Assembly (NCBI GenBank): GCA_030430565.1
Contig: JAUIKS010000002.1
Coordinates: 1-64,000, forward strand
Length of the DNA stretch: 64,000 nucleotides
Source of the DNA: Polyangia bacterium
GTDB taxonomy: Bacteria > Myxococcota_A > Polyangia > Nannocystales > Nannocystaceae
Direction: 5' to 3'
Both the position numbers and the translations under genes were made by a program. Positions within the stretch are counted from its first letter, which is position 1; each line of letters begins with the position of its first letter. Shown piece by piece: positions 42,701 through 51,072 of the stretch. Below the pieces are notes generated by a model. It ran no database searches, was not told the origin of the DNA, and was given only the letters and a program-made list of their open reading frames with translations.

Positions 42701-43630
42701 GTTCCAGCCGGCCTTGAGCTGCAGGGTGTGGGACTCCTGCAGGGGGTGCGGGACGCGATAGACATCGCCCTCCCCCGCCGGCGCGCCGTTGATCCAGACC
42801 TTGTAGGCGCCGCTCGTGCCGAGGTGCAGGACGGCGGGGCCGGCCTTCTCGGCGCGGATCCACGTGGTCATGTAAGCGGTCGCCTGGGCGTGCGGATCGA
42901 GCAGCTCGTCGAGCGGGATGTACGCGGACTGCAGCGCCTGCTCGGGCCCAAACGAGCGCCACTGCAGGGCCTCCCCCGGGAGCTTGCCCTCGAAGCTCTG
43001 GCCGGCCGAGAAGCCGTCGGTCTCGGGTCCAAACACGCGGTTGTGACCCGCGCGGTTCGAGTTGTCGAACGGGCCGACGAGCTGCCAGTCGAGCAGGAAG
43101 TTCTGCTCGCGGTAGCCCGCGATCGCGGTCTCGCGCTGTCCCAGGCCCTCGAGCAGCCGCGCGCGTTGGTAGCTCGCGTAGCTGCGCACGAGCCAATCCT
43201 GCTTCGACGACTTGGCCACGCCGCTGAGCAGCGCCTCGAGCTGCGCGGGATCAACCTCGCCCTCGAGCTCGACCAACAGGCCGAGCAGGCCGAGCACGCG
43301 CGCCGGGTCCCGCGACGCCCCAGACCGCAGGACGCGCTCCCGCCGCTGGAGCGACCGCGTCCATCGTCCCGGGAGGCCCGCCCTGGGGTCGAGTACGCCA
43401 GGTTTGAAGAGCGTGGGACGGGCGCTCGCGCCGTCATCAGCGGCGGCCGAGGTTGTCGTCGAGGTCGTCGTGGCCAGCGCGCTGTCGCTCGAGACCGCGA
43501 CGGTCAGGGAGACGGCCAGCGCGGCCATGATCTTGGCCGCTCGCCGCTGGTGTCGCCGTCGACGGCGTGTCCGCGTTCCGGTGGTCTCGGGGCTCGTGAG
43601 CGTGCGCAGAACGGGCATCTGTCGGGCCAT
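39710..43630 (-). CDS. Giant TPR/DUF3857/transglutaminase-like exported protein, triad intact
   Basis: This 1306-residue protein has an Arg-rich N-terminus and a signal sequence at about 35-53 (AALAVSLTVAVSSDSALA). Residues about 190-340 include a jelly-roll-like part (DWQLVGPFDNSNR), then TPR repeats to about 690, DUF3857 (about 720-900), and a transglutaminase-like domain with GDCKDKA (Cys998), NHA (His1041) and LDGT (Asp1054), the expected Cys-His-Asp triad. In the family this fold cross-links or cleaves amide bonds. It lies 66 bases upstream of its degenerate paralogue, so the two probably work as a pair in the envelope. Confidence 0.85.
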   Translation of the reverse strand: MARQMPVLRTLTSPETTGTRTRRRRRHQRRAAKIMAALAVSLTVAVSSDSALATTTSTTTSAAADDGASARPTLFKPGVLDPRAGLPGRWTRSLQRRERVLRSGASRDPARVLGLLGLLVELEGEVDPAQLEALLSGVAKSSKQDWLVRSYASYQRARLLEGLGQRETAIAGYREQNFLLDWQLVGPFDNSNRAGHNRVFGPETDGFSAGQSFEGKLPGEALQWRSFGPEQALQSAYIPLDELLDPHAQATAYMTTWIRAEKAGPAVLHLGTSGAYKVWINGAPAGEGDVYRVPHPLQESHTLQLKAGWNRLLVKLSVDDGLWGLFARLSQPSGAPLRGISIASAPDAAPAVLQNQAPGAEVTPPDPDAPEPKPPRSIRGILEQRFDAKKARAADKLALVEFNHWVHPFGAGDRTAVERARAADSAAKSSRSAFFLARTDPDQNTSREALQDGIARARAEGDKSKPRLATMLVDLAYRYHALGLDRRGRELLREAFALSPDDVEIELALVDQLADDGFALAALSWVEDLQQRYPDSGMIQREHAGRLMELGRTRDAIAEFKQLQATRRTDPYITDSIIEGLLRLGEADEAVLLAQRRVDSAPGIADSYRDLAQLEEARGRKDAARAALVRAVELAPLDDELHAEFGRFLARAGETQEAVVRLRRSLELKPQQPDLRDLIATLDTSRAKSDLLARYDVDLEQQAQKQLPSAWAGKEAAIIHQRVVVRVLQNGLTERLDHRIIRVLDDRGIRSQMVHSIAYDPAESYVDIRRARVRRKDGTVEELGDPSAVSLTEAGYRMYYDQRLQRVIFRGLRVGDTIEVAFIRRDVAARNKFDDYFGELVPRDDTIPTLFSEYVLEAPASRTLYFNKKIKKTLSKDKKTAIYKHVVKAREGIRPEQAMPGWTEIAEYLHVSTFADWDAVGRWYWDLVKEQLVVDDKIRAGVQEAMSKVPKDADLRAKVGAIYEHVIRKTRYVGLEFGIHGYKPYRTTDIYDRKFGDCKDKASLLKVMLAEIGVDSHLVLVRTRDQGPIGKTPASLSAFNHAITYVPALDLYLDGTAEHSGPSELPGGDQGASVLIVKDGAGAELRTIPVSRHTDNVQRTEQRIKLAADGDAIVRHELTMTGVNAASWRANLQSAETRKERLTNAWGRYFPGLEVQRVEAPGIDDVLQPVRVDAEFAVPGFAQSADGVARFQVFGYRTQLVRAFAPQARREHDIDLSTPATEVHTIEYELPRGYTFARVPDGADFEIPAARFHLKITAEGQSRARVESRLEYLDNRVPAAEYRAFREFLRQVDEALGQTFEVRPGR

Positions 43631-43683
43631 GATGCTGGATCCAGGTCAGGGGTGCCACTGACGGCACTCACGCGGGGCGCCCT

Positions 43684-43734
43684 GGTTCCTATCCAGGACA
43701 ACTCCGTGGTCGAGCTTGTTCCCACGCGGGACAA
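43684..43734 (+). promoter_or_regulatory. Paired dyads, candidate LysR operator
   Basis: Two similar imperfect palindromes, ggttcctatccaggacaac (43684-43702) and ttgttcccacgcgggacaa (43716-43734), have centres about 32 bp apart, near three helical turns. They lie in the gap between the giant exported protein gene and the divergent LysR gene, where LysR proteins normally bind to control both directions. No mapping evidence exists. Confidence 0.4.
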
Positions 43735-43782
43735 TGCGTCAACAGGGAACATTTTATCAAAATCAATGCTGCTCCACGTATC

Positions 43783-44715
43783 ATTGCCGACCTGGACGCG
43801 ATCACGCACACGCATCTCGAGAATTTCCTGGATATCGTCGATCACCAGTCGATCCAGGCCGCTGCGCGCGCCCGCGGACGCTCGCGCGCGACCACCGGGC
43901 GGCTGCTGGGCGAGCTCGAGGCGGCGTTCGAGAACACGCCGCTGCTGCAGCGCGCCCCCGGGCAGCGCAGCGTGGTCTTGACCCCGGCCGGCGAGGAGCT
44001 CGCGCGCCGCGTTCGCCTGCTGCTGCGGCACTGGGATCGGTGGTTGGTCGCCACGCGGGACGCGCTCCTCAGCAGTCGCCGCGGGATCCGGGTCGGCGTG
44101 TTGGTCGGCGCCTTCGATCTGCTCGCGGATGTCCTCGAAGACATGCAGCGGGAGGACCCCGAGCGCGCCCTGCACGTGGTCGAGTACGCCGATGATCACC
44201 TCCAGGAGGGGGTCTTGGAGGGCGAGGTCGACATCGGCTTCGGCACGCTCGAGCCGGACGGGGCCGCGCGCGCGCTCGAGTTTCACACCATCGGCGCGCT
44301 GCCCTGGGTCGTCATCATCCCGGAGTCGCTCAGCGACACGCTCGGCGCGCGCGTCCGCCTCGCCGACCTCGAGGGCCGCCCGATGGTCGTGACGCGATCG
44401 GGCCCCGCGCGCGAGACGATCGAGCAGCACTTCGCCGAGCACGAGGGCCGGCCGCTGGCCTTCAATCCGGCCTTCGAAGTCAGCTCGTCCCCGCGCGTGG
44501 TCGAGGCCGTGGCCCGCGGCTTCGGGATCGCGGTGGTCTCCCGGTTTCGCGCCCGCTTCCTCCAGCGCGGCGTCGTGGTTCGTGAGCTGGCCGATGGGCC
44601 AGAAGCGCTCGTCGCCGGGGCGTTCACACGCCGGGGGGCGCGGATCCCGGTCGGCGCGGGCGAGCTGCTCACGCGGGCGACCCGTCACTTCCAGACCCTC
44701 TCGCGCGCCGAGTGA
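43783..44715 (+). CDS. LysR-family transcriptional regulator, start codon not canonical
   Basis: The frame gives about 310 residues, the usual LysR length. The HTH starts at about residue 10 (LENFLDIVDHQSIQAAARA), ends with LTPAGEEL, and is followed by a co-inducer-binding domain (RVGVLVGAFDLLADVL; FHTIGALPWVVIIP). No ATG, GTG or TTG exists in this frame between the TGA at 43630-43632 and the middle of the HTH. The start used here, ATT 43783, is a guess; CTG 43792 is another option. A frameshift that separates ATG 43766 from the body is also possible. It is divergent from the giant exported protein gene. Confidence 0.7.
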   Translation: MADLDAITHTHLENFLDIVDHQSIQAAARARGRSRATTGRLLGELEAAFENTPLLQRAPGQRSVVLTPAGEELARRVRLLLRHWDRWLVATRDALLSSRRGIRVGVLVGAFDLLADVLEDMQREDPERALHVVEYADDHLQEGVLEGEVDIGFGTLEPDGAARALEFHTIGALPWVVIIPESLSDTLGARVRLADLEGRPMVVTRSGPARETIEQHFAEHEGRPLAFNPAFEVSSSPRVVEAVARGFGIAVVSRFRARFLQRGVVVRELADGPEALVAGAFTRRGARIPVGAGELLTRATRHFQTLSRAE

Positions 44716-45141
44716 AGCTGGCCGAGAGCCGGACGCGGGCAACGCGCAAGCGGGCGCCGTCTGTCGGCCTAGGTCGTCGTTTACGGCGTTAGGAGACGCA
44801 CATAACACGTCGAGTCGTGTGCAGCGCGCCCGTAGCGTGGGGTTGGGGCGCTCTGGGCAGGCTGCGCTCCGCGCTGTGATCTGCGCCCGTGATCCGATCG
44901 GCTGGCTCGCGGCGCCACCGGGGTAGAGGCCGCGCTCGTGAACCCGCGTTCCCTACCCTCGCGCATCGCACATCGACCCCCATCCCCTTCCTCTACGGGG
45001 TCGGTCGCGACGACGCGCGCGAGCGAGGTGGGCGACGTGACCACGCGCGCGCCGCTGGACGCTTGCGCGCGGCGGCGACTCGCGTACGGTGAAGCGAGCG
45101 CGGCCTCTCGTTCGCGCCCCTGCTACCCTGTCCTCAAAGAC
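44716..45141. other. Intergenic region with a small dyad
   Basis: No convincing gene is seen on either strand. A short inverted repeat, ACACG (44805-44809) with CGTGT (44816-44820), is the only structure noted; it lacks a T-run, so it is not a typical terminator. The promoter of the downstream lipoprotein gene is probably here. Confidence 0.5.
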
Positions 45142-46713
45142 ATGAATCAAAAGTCTGTAGGCTCTCGACGCGCTGGCGGCCCGATGGTCGCCCTGCTGCT
45201 GGCCATCGCGGCCGCGCCGGCGTGCTTCGTCGACTCCGGCCCCGTGGGACAGGAGACGGAGACGAGCACCACCGGCGACGTCGACGAGTCCACGACCGAG
45301 GCGCCGGCGACCAGCTCCGGCACGACCGAGGCCGAGACCACGGAGGCCGAGACCACGGAGGCCGGCACCACGGCCGGCCCGGAGTGTCCCGCCGGCGACG
45401 AGGGCTGCCCCTGCGACGCGCTCGGCCAGTGCGCGGGCGAGCTGGTCTGCGACGCTGACCTGTGCGTGGTCCCGGTGATGGGCGGCGAGTGCGGCGACGG
45501 CGAGCTCAACGAGGGCGAGGCCTGCGACGACGGCAACCAAGAGGACGGCGACGGCTGCAACAGCTGCGAGCTCGGCGGCGCGCTGCTGTGGCAGGACACC
45601 CACGGCGGCGACGCCGGGTCCGCCGACTTCGCCTGGGACGTCGCGGTCGACAGCCTCGGCGACATCTACGTCGTCGGCTACGAGGTCACCGTCAACGACG
45701 GCGACAACGCCTGGATCGCCCGCTACAGCGCCGACGGGGAGCGGCTGTGGAGCCACTCGCTCGACAGCGGCGCCAACGGCGACGAGTACGCCGTCGCGGT
45801 CGCCATCGATCCCGACGATAACCCGGTGATCGTCGGCACCGAGCCGAGCCTGTTCGCGAACCGCGGCGCCTGGGTCAAGGGCTTCGACCGGCAGACCGGC
45901 GACCCGACCTGGTCGGTGCTGCGCGAACCGGAGAGCGATCTCGACGTAGCGCCCGAGGATGTGGTCGTCGACCGCGACACCGGCGGCGTCTACGTGGTCG
46001 GCGGGCTGTTCGACCTCGACACCGAGGAGCCCGACGCGCTCGTGATGCGCGTGGACCCAGCCATCGAGTCGATCGAGTGGGAGCGCGTCATCTCGGCGGG
46101 GGTCATGCGCCCCGAGATCGCGACCGGCGCGCTGATCACCAGCGACGGCGATCTCATCGCCTGCGGCTACTTCCCCAACGAGCAGGACATTGACGATCGC
46201 GACGCCTGGGCGATCCGGATCTCCCCCGACCAAGAGACATCCTGGTCGCGGACCTACAGCAGCCCGAACTTCGACACCGGCAAGGGCTGCGCCGTGACGC
46301 CGGGCGGCACGCTGTTCCTCACCTCGACCCAGTCCCTCGCCGATCCCTACGACGACCCCGGGAGCATCCTCGGCCACGTCATCTATCGCATCAACCCGAT
46401 CGACGGCGAGCTGAACAACTCGCCGATCCTCACCGAGCTCGCTGACGCCAACGGGATCGCGGCCGGCGGCGACGACACGATCGCGCTCGCGGGCGACATC
46501 CCGGTCGAGGGCATGGGCCTGGATATCTGGGTGCGCAAGTACAACGCGCTCAACAACGCGCTGTGGACCATGAGCCACAACGCGAACACCGGCGACGCCT
46601 TCGACCAGGCCGTCAGCGTGGCGATCGACGCCGACGGTAACGTGATCGCGGCCGGCGGCCTCGGCCTGATCAACGGCGGCGTCGACATCTGGGTCGGGAA
46701 GTTCTCGCCCTGA
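45142..46713 (+). CDS. Surface lipoprotein with DUF4215-type Cys repeat and beta-propeller-like repeats
   Basis: ATG 45142 gives 523 residues. The signal peptide ends at APAC (Cys28). A Ser/Thr/Glu linker contains repeated TTEAE. A Cys module (CPAGDEGCPCDALGQC) is followed by CGDGELNEGEACDDGN, which matches the myxobacterial Cys-rich repeat. From about residue 150 to the end, blades of the type W-D-VAVDSLGDIYVVGY and WIARYSADGERLWS recur, as in SBBP-type propellers. It is probably a cell-surface binding or adhesion protein; its ligand is unknown. Confidence 0.8.
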   Translation: MNQKSVGSRRAGGPMVALLLAIAAAPACFVDSGPVGQETETSTTGDVDESTTEAPATSSGTTEAETTEAETTEAGTTAGPECPAGDEGCPCDALGQCAGELVCDADLCVVPVMGGECGDGELNEGEACDDGNQEDGDGCNSCELGGALLWQDTHGGDAGSADFAWDVAVDSLGDIYVVGYEVTVNDGDNAWIARYSADGERLWSHSLDSGANGDEYAVAVAIDPDDNPVIVGTEPSLFANRGAWVKGFDRQTGDPTWSVLREPESDLDVAPEDVVVDRDTGGVYVVGGLFDLDTEEPDALVMRVDPAIESIEWERVISAGVMRPEIATGALITSDGDLIACGYFPNEQDIDDRDAWAIRISPDQETSWSRTYSSPNFDTGKGCAVTPGGTLFLTSTQSLADPYDDPGSILGHVIYRINPIDGELNNSPILTELADANGIAAGGDDTIALAGDIPVEGMGLDIWVRKYNALNNALWTMSHNANTGDAFDQAVSVAIDADGNVIAAGGLGLINGGVDIWVGKFSP

Positions 46714-46738
46714 GCGACCGCCTCGACGACCTGACCGT

Positions 46739-47449
46739 TCAGGCAGGATCAAGCTGCTCGAGGCGCGCGACCACCCCCGACCACGGCCGCCAGTCGCCGG
46801 CCTGGGCGGCGGACTTCTTCCCGGACTTCTTCCCCCCGGACTTCTTCCCGACCTGGACGCCGAGGAAGCGCATGCCCGCCGTCTCGGCGAAGCGCTGATC
46901 CGCGAACGCGCGATCGCCCACCATCAGCAGATCGGCGCCGGGGAGCGCCATCCCCTCGAGCATGCGCGTGACGGCGCCGGCGGCCGGCTTCATCGCGCCC
47001 ACGCGCTCGGTCTCGAGGCAGAAGTCGAACAGCGCGGGCGAGAGGCCGAGGGCCGTGAGCCGGTCCTCGACGCCGACGTAGTCGGAGACCAGCCCGAGCC
47101 GGAAGCCGCGGGCGCGCAGGCTCTCGAGCAGCGCGCCCGCGCCCGGGTACGGGCGCGCGACCGTCCGCATCCCCTCCAAGACCGTCGGGTCATACTGCTC
47201 CCGGATCCAGCGCAGCCAGCGCTGCTGGACCGCGGGGCGCGTAGACAATCGCTGCAGCGCCGCCCGCGTGATCGACTCGTAGTCCCCGTGCTCCTCGCCC
47301 GCCAACGACGTGCGGACGTTGCGATAGCGCAGCAGGTGGTGCAGCCCGTACCAGAACCGGCGCATCACGAAGCGCTCGAGCGGCCGCTTGTCGTAGAGCG
47401 TGCCGTCGAGATCAAACACGATCCCGCGAAGCCTGCTGTCCGGGCCCAT
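46739..47449 (-). CDS. HAD-superfamily hydrolase
   Basis: The 236-residue protein begins at ATG 47449. It has the HAD motifs: FDLDGTLYD (residues 12-20) with the nucleophile Asp, LVSDYV, MKPAAG with the Lys, and VGDRAFAD with the metal-binding Asp. A helical cap fills the gap. The C-terminus has a Lys-rich patch (KKSGGKKSGKKS) that could bind nucleic acid or be a linker. The substrate is a phosphorylated small molecule that cannot be named. It is divergent from the next gene. Confidence 0.85.
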   Translation of the reverse strand: MGPDSRLRGIVFDLDGTLYDKRPLERFVMRRFWYGLHHLLRYRNVRTSLAGEEHGDYESITRAALQRLSTRPAVQQRWLRWIREQYDPTVLEGMRTVARPYPGAGALLESLRARGFRLGLVSDYVGVEDRLTALGLSPALFDFCLETERVGAMKPAAGAVTRMLEGMALPGADLLMVGDRAFADQRFAETAGMRFLGVQVGKKSGGKKSGKKSAAQAGDWRPWSGVVARLEQLDPA

Positions 47450-47509
47450 CGCCAGGGCTTGTACACCCGTTTCGTGCCCCTGACCCGGGCATTCGGCTAT
47501 CGTCGCCCC

Positions 47510-48679
47510 GTGCTCCCGAGCTGGGACGACGGTACGAGTCCGCGCGTCGCGTGGTTGATGCCCGCGATCGTCGCGATCGCCTGGGCCGCGGTCCTCGCCG
47601 GGTCGACGGGCGAGTCGCTGCTCGCGCAGCGCGGCGTGGTCTTCATCGGCGGCCCGGTCGTGCTGCTCGCCGGCCTGCACGCGCGCCTCAACGACTACCT
47701 GCACGCGCGCGCGCGTGTGCACCTCCTGCCGCTCCCGTTCGCCGCCGACCAGCACTGGCGCGCCGCCCGAGCCGGCCACCGACGCGGTCTCGTGCGCGAC
47801 GGGCTGATCGGGCTGCTCGCGCTCACGCTCGCGACCCTGAGCTCGCCCGGCGGCGCGGTGCCGCTGCCGGTTCGTCTGCCCTGGCTCGCGGGCGACTACC
47901 TGTGGTTCTTGCTCTGCGCGCTACTGGTCGAGCCGCTGATCCCGGCCGCCGCCGCGTGGGGCGGCCGACGCTTCCCCGAGGATCACTGGGTCGCCAACCT
48001 GCAGCGTCAGCTCGGCGGCGGCTGGACCACACCCGAGGCGGTGGTGCACCTCTACGCCCCCGCCGTGGGGCTCGGCCTCGCGGCGCTGCTCGCCATGCCC
48101 GGGCAGCTGAGCTTCGCGCGCCTGCAGGCTGGCGCCGCGCTCGAGGGCGTCCACCTCGGCCTCACGCTCGGCCCGCTCGCGCTCGCGCTCGCGCTCCGGC
48201 TGCTCGCGCCGCCGCTCTACCGACGCGGCCTGTGGCGCGCCGTCCCGCGGATTCAGGAGGCCATCCGCACGCTCGCCGGACCGCCCGAGCCGGCGCCCGC
48301 GCCCGCGTGGAGCGAGCTGCTCGCGCGCCTCGGCGGCCCGCACACCCGCCTCGCCGCGCTGCAGCTCGCGCGCCTGGGCGGACCGGCGCCCGCGCTGCGG
48401 CTCGCCGCGCTGCTGCTGTGGACCGGCTACCTCGCGCTGCGACAAGACCCCCTCGACCTCCTCGGGCTCAGCCTCGCCGGCGCGCTCGCGGCCGCGTGGA
48501 TCGCCGCCGGCCAGGGTCAGCGACGCGAGCGCGCCCGCAACAAGCGGCTGCTCGCGCACCTGCCCCTGCCCGCGCCCGCCCGCCGCGGCGGCGCCCCGCT
48601 GCTCGACCTCGTGATCTTCGCGCCCCCGGCCCTCGCCGCGCTCGCGCTCACCCTGCGCTGGAGCCTCGGATCGACATGA
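47510..48679 (+). CDS. Multi-pass membrane protein, probable partner of the ABC ATPase
   Basis: From GTG 47510 the product is 389 residues with about seven hydrophobic stretches (IVAIAWAAVLAG, VVFIGGPVVLLAG, LIGLLALTLATL, WFLLCALLVEPLIPAAAA, LGLAALLAM, GPLALALALRLLAPP, APPALAALALTL). It resembles no permease I can name, but its stop overlaps the ATPase start (ATGA), which is strong evidence for a two-gene transporter. The start is not certain; GTG 47474 is also possible. Confidence 0.65.
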   Translation: MLPSWDDGTSPRVAWLMPAIVAIAWAAVLAGSTGESLLAQRGVVFIGGPVVLLAGLHARLNDYLHARARVHLLPLPFAADQHWRAARAGHRRGLVRDGLIGLLALTLATLSSPGGAVPLPVRLPWLAGDYLWFLLCALLVEPLIPAAAAWGGRRFPEDHWVANLQRQLGGGWTTPEAVVHLYAPAVGLGLAALLAMPGQLSFARLQAGAALEGVHLGLTLGPLALALALRLLAPPLYRRGLWRAVPRIQEAIRTLAGPPEPAPAPAWSELLARLGGPHTRLAALQLARLGGPAPALRLAALLLWTGYLALRQDPLDLLGLSLAGALAAAWIAAGQGQRRERARNKRLLAHLPLPAPARRGGAPLLDLVIFAPPALAALALTLRWSLGST

Positions 48680-49377
48680 TCGACATGACCGACATGACCT
48701 CGTCCCCGCCGCCGCTGCGCGTCCTCGGCCTCCGCAAGCAATATGGCCAAGCGGTCATCCTCGACGCGATCGAGCTCGAGCTCGCGGCCGGCGAGCTGGT
48801 GATCCTCGCCGGGCCCAACGGCGCCGGCAAGTCCACGCTGCTCGGCTGCGTCAGCGGGACGGTCGATCCCGACGGCGGCCGCGTCGAGCTCGCCGGGCAC
48901 GACCTGCACGCGCGCCCGATCGCGGCCCGCGGCGCGCTCCGCTACCTGCCCCAAGAGCTAGAGATGCCGCGCGGGCTCACGGGCCGCGAGTGGCTCGCCT
49001 TCCACGCCGAGCTGTTCGGCGCGTCCCCCGAGGCGCTGACGCGACTGAGCGCCGGCCCGCTGCTCGCCGACATGCAGCCGGCGCTCGAGCTGCTCGCGGC
49101 GACCTACAGCCCCGGTATGCGTAAGCGCCTCGCCGTCACCACGCTGCTGCTCGGCGACGCCGCGCTGCTGGTGCTCGACGAGCCGTTCGCGGGGGTCGAC
49201 CGCGCCGGCCAACACGCGATCGCGGAGCACATCACCGACGCGCTCGCGCGCGGCTGCGGCGTGCTGCTCTCGGCCCACGATTCCGAGGAGACCCCGATCG
49301 TCGAGCTGCAGCGCCGCGTCGAAGCGCGCGGTCTACCGGTCGCGCCGCGGGTGTTCCAGCTCGAGCGTCGTCAGTAG
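48676..49377 (+). CDS. ABC transporter ATP-binding protein
   Basis: The 233-residue protein has Walker A (GPNGAGKST, about residues 48-56), a Q-loop region (LPQELEMPRG), a variant signature YSPGMRKRL, Walker B (LLVLDEPFAGVD) and the switch His in LLSAHD. The YSxGM-type signature is common in ABC-2 exporters. The start overlaps the stop of the membrane gene, its likely partner. Cargo is unknown. Confidence 0.85.
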   Translation: MIDMTDMTSSPPPLRVLGLRKQYGQAVILDAIELELAAGELVILAGPNGAGKSTLLGCVSGTVDPDGGRVELAGHDLHARPIAARGALRYLPQELEMPRGLTGREWLAFHAELFGASPEALTRLSAGPLLADMQPALELLAATYSPGMRKRLAVTTLLLGDAALLVLDEPFAGVDRAGQHAIAEHITDALARGCGVLLSAHDSEETPIVELQRRVEARGLPVAPRVFQLERRQ

Positions 49378-49943
49378 CGGACCAGGCTCTCGACACGCGC
49401 CGGCGCCAGGCGCTCGCGCCCCTTGAGCGCGTCGAGCTCGATCATGAACAAGCAGGCCAGGACCTCGCCGCCGAGCTGCCGGATGAGCTTGCAGGTCGCC
49501 TCGGCCGTGCCGCCCGTGGCGAGCAGGTCGTCGACGACGACGATCTTCGCGCCAGGCTGAAACGCGTCGGCGTGCAGCTGCAGGCGATCCTCGCCGTACT
49601 CCAGCTGGTAGCTCTGCTCGATCACCGCGGCCGGCAGCTTGCCCGGCTTACGCACCGGCGCGAAGGCGGCGCCCAGGCGCTCGGCGACCGGGATGCCGAA
49701 CAAGAAGCCGCGTGACTCGATCCCGACCACGCAGTCGACCTTGCCCACGAGATCCGCGATCGCGTCGATGTGCAGGCGGATCGCGGTCTGCATCGCCTGC
49801 TTGTTGGCGAGCACCGTGGTGATGTCGCGGAACAGGATCCCGGGCTTGGGGAAGTCGGGCACGGCGCGGACCAGCGCGCGCACCTGCTCACGCGCCGTCT
49901 CGCGCTCCTTCGGGCTCATCAAGCTCTCGTTGGTCGTCGACAT
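49371..49943 (-). CDS. apt: Adenine phosphoribosyltransferase
   Basis: The 190-residue protein from ATG 49943 has the PRTase fold: FPKPGILFRDIT at the start, VVGIESRGFLFG, RKPGKLP in the adenine-binding loop, and VVVDDLLATGGTAEA, the PRPP-binding motif. It converts adenine and PRPP to AMP in purine salvage. Its 3' end overlaps the ABC ATPase stop tail to tail. Confidence in function is high because of full-length motif agreement. Confidence 0.95.
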   Translation of the reverse strand: MSTTNESLMSPKERETAREQVRALVRAVPDFPKPGILFRDITTVLANKQAMQTAIRLHIDAIADLVGKVDCVVGIESRGFLFGIPVAERLGAAFAPVRKPGKLPAAVIEQSYQLEYGEDRLQLHADAFQPGAKIVVVDDLLATGGTAEATCKLIRQLGGEVLACLFMIELDALKGRERLAPARVESLVRY

Positions 49944-49968
49944 GCGGCGCAACCATACAACCGCTCCG

Positions 49969-50820
49969 CTACTCGGGCTCGAGCGTGAGATCGGCGACGC
50001 GCTCGCGCCACGGGCCGAGCTCCGGCGCGGTGATATCGAGCACCAGCGGCGTGATCGAGACGTAACCGTGCGCGATCGCCCACGTGTCCTCGCCTTCGAA
50101 CAGCTTGGCTCGCACCGGCGGCCCGCCGATCCAGTAGTACGGGTTACCCCGCGGGTCATGCCGCGTCTCCACCGTCTCCTCGTACGGCCGGTGCCCGAGA
50201 CGCGTCACCATCAGCGGCAGCTCCGCCGCCTCCGCGGCCAGCGCAGGATCCAGCGCGGTCTCTGGGAGCTGCCGCTCGGCCATCCCGTGGCCCGGCGTCG
50301 CGCCACCCGGTCGTTCGCCCCGCACCGTCGCCAGCTCGGGGATGTTGACGTTCAGCAGCGATCGCTCTGGGGTCTGGAGCAACGCGCGGGCGAGCGCGCG
50401 GATCGTCGGGATCGCGACCCGCTGCGGCTCGCGGGCGTGGCACGAGACCGCCATCGCCGAGCTGCCCCGCAGGTAGCCCTCAGCGGCCGCGCCGACCGTC
50501 CCCGAATAAAACACGTCGGTGCCGAGGTTAAAGCCCGGGTTGATCCCCGAGACGACGAGATCCGGGCGACGGTCGCAGAGATGGATCGACGCGAGGTACA
50601 CGCAGTCGACCGGCGTTCCGCTCACGGACCACCAGCCCTCGCGGACGGGCGTGCAGCGCAGGTGCGAGTGCAGCGTGATCGCGTGCCCGGTGCCGCTGCG
50701 CTCGGTCTCGGGCGCGCAGACGATCAGCTCCCCGAGCGGCGCGACCGCCTCGGCCAAGATCGCCAGTCCAGGGGACAACACCCCGTCATCGTTCGTGACC
50801 AAGATCAGCGGGCGGGACAT
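49969..50820 (-). CDS. surE: 5'/3'-nucleotidase SurE
   Basis: The 283-residue protein has the SurE metal motif TNDDG (residues 9-13), APETERSGTGHAITL, SGTPVDCVYLA and VSGINPGFNLGTDVFYSGTV. The family removes phosphate from nucleotides and polyphosphate, often in stationary phase. It lies 25 bases upstream of apt on the same strand, so the pair may form a nucleotide-salvage unit. The C-terminus (DTWAIAHGYVSITPL) is also typical. Confidence 0.95.
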   Translation of the reverse strand: MSRPLILVTNDDGVLSPGLAILAEAVAPLGELIVCAPETERSGTGHAITLHSHLRCTPVREGWWSVSGTPVDCVYLASIHLCDRRPDLVVSGINPGFNLGTDVFYSGTVGAAAEGYLRGSSAMAVSCHAREPQRVAIPTIRALARALLQTPERSLLNVNIPELATVRGERPGGATPGHGMAERQLPETALDPALAAEAAELPLMVTRLGHRPYEETVETRHDPRGNPYYWIGGPPVRAKLFEGEDTWAIAHGYVSITPLVLDITAPELGPWRERVADLTLEPE

Positions 50821-50870
50821 ACTGGTTCAGCGAGTGCTCGTCGGCCCCTCAGCGGCCTGCCGCAGGACCC

Positions 50871-50906
50871 CAAAAACAAAAAAACCGGGAGGGGTCTCCT
50901 CCCGGC
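50871..50906 (-). terminator. Rho-independent terminator after tRNA-Pro
   Basis: On the minus strand, a stem CCGGGAGG paired with CCTCCCGG (50885-50905) is followed by a run of T interrupted by one G (50871-50884). It lies a few bases after the tRNA 3' end and so ends the tRNA transcript, and perhaps the pheST operon. Confidence 0.9.
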
Positions 50907-50909
50907 CCA

Positions 50910-50983
<74 letters not shown>

Positions 50984-51072
50984 AAATGGACGACTCGTAT
51001 ACGTGCTTCGGCCGGGACGGTCAAGCGATTTTATAACCCCGTTTCCAGCCCGACGGCCGCCCGCCCAGCGGG

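Noticed and set aside
50871..50906. Possible riboswitch or leader
   Set aside because: It is a plain stem with a T-run directly behind the tRNA, so a terminator explains it.
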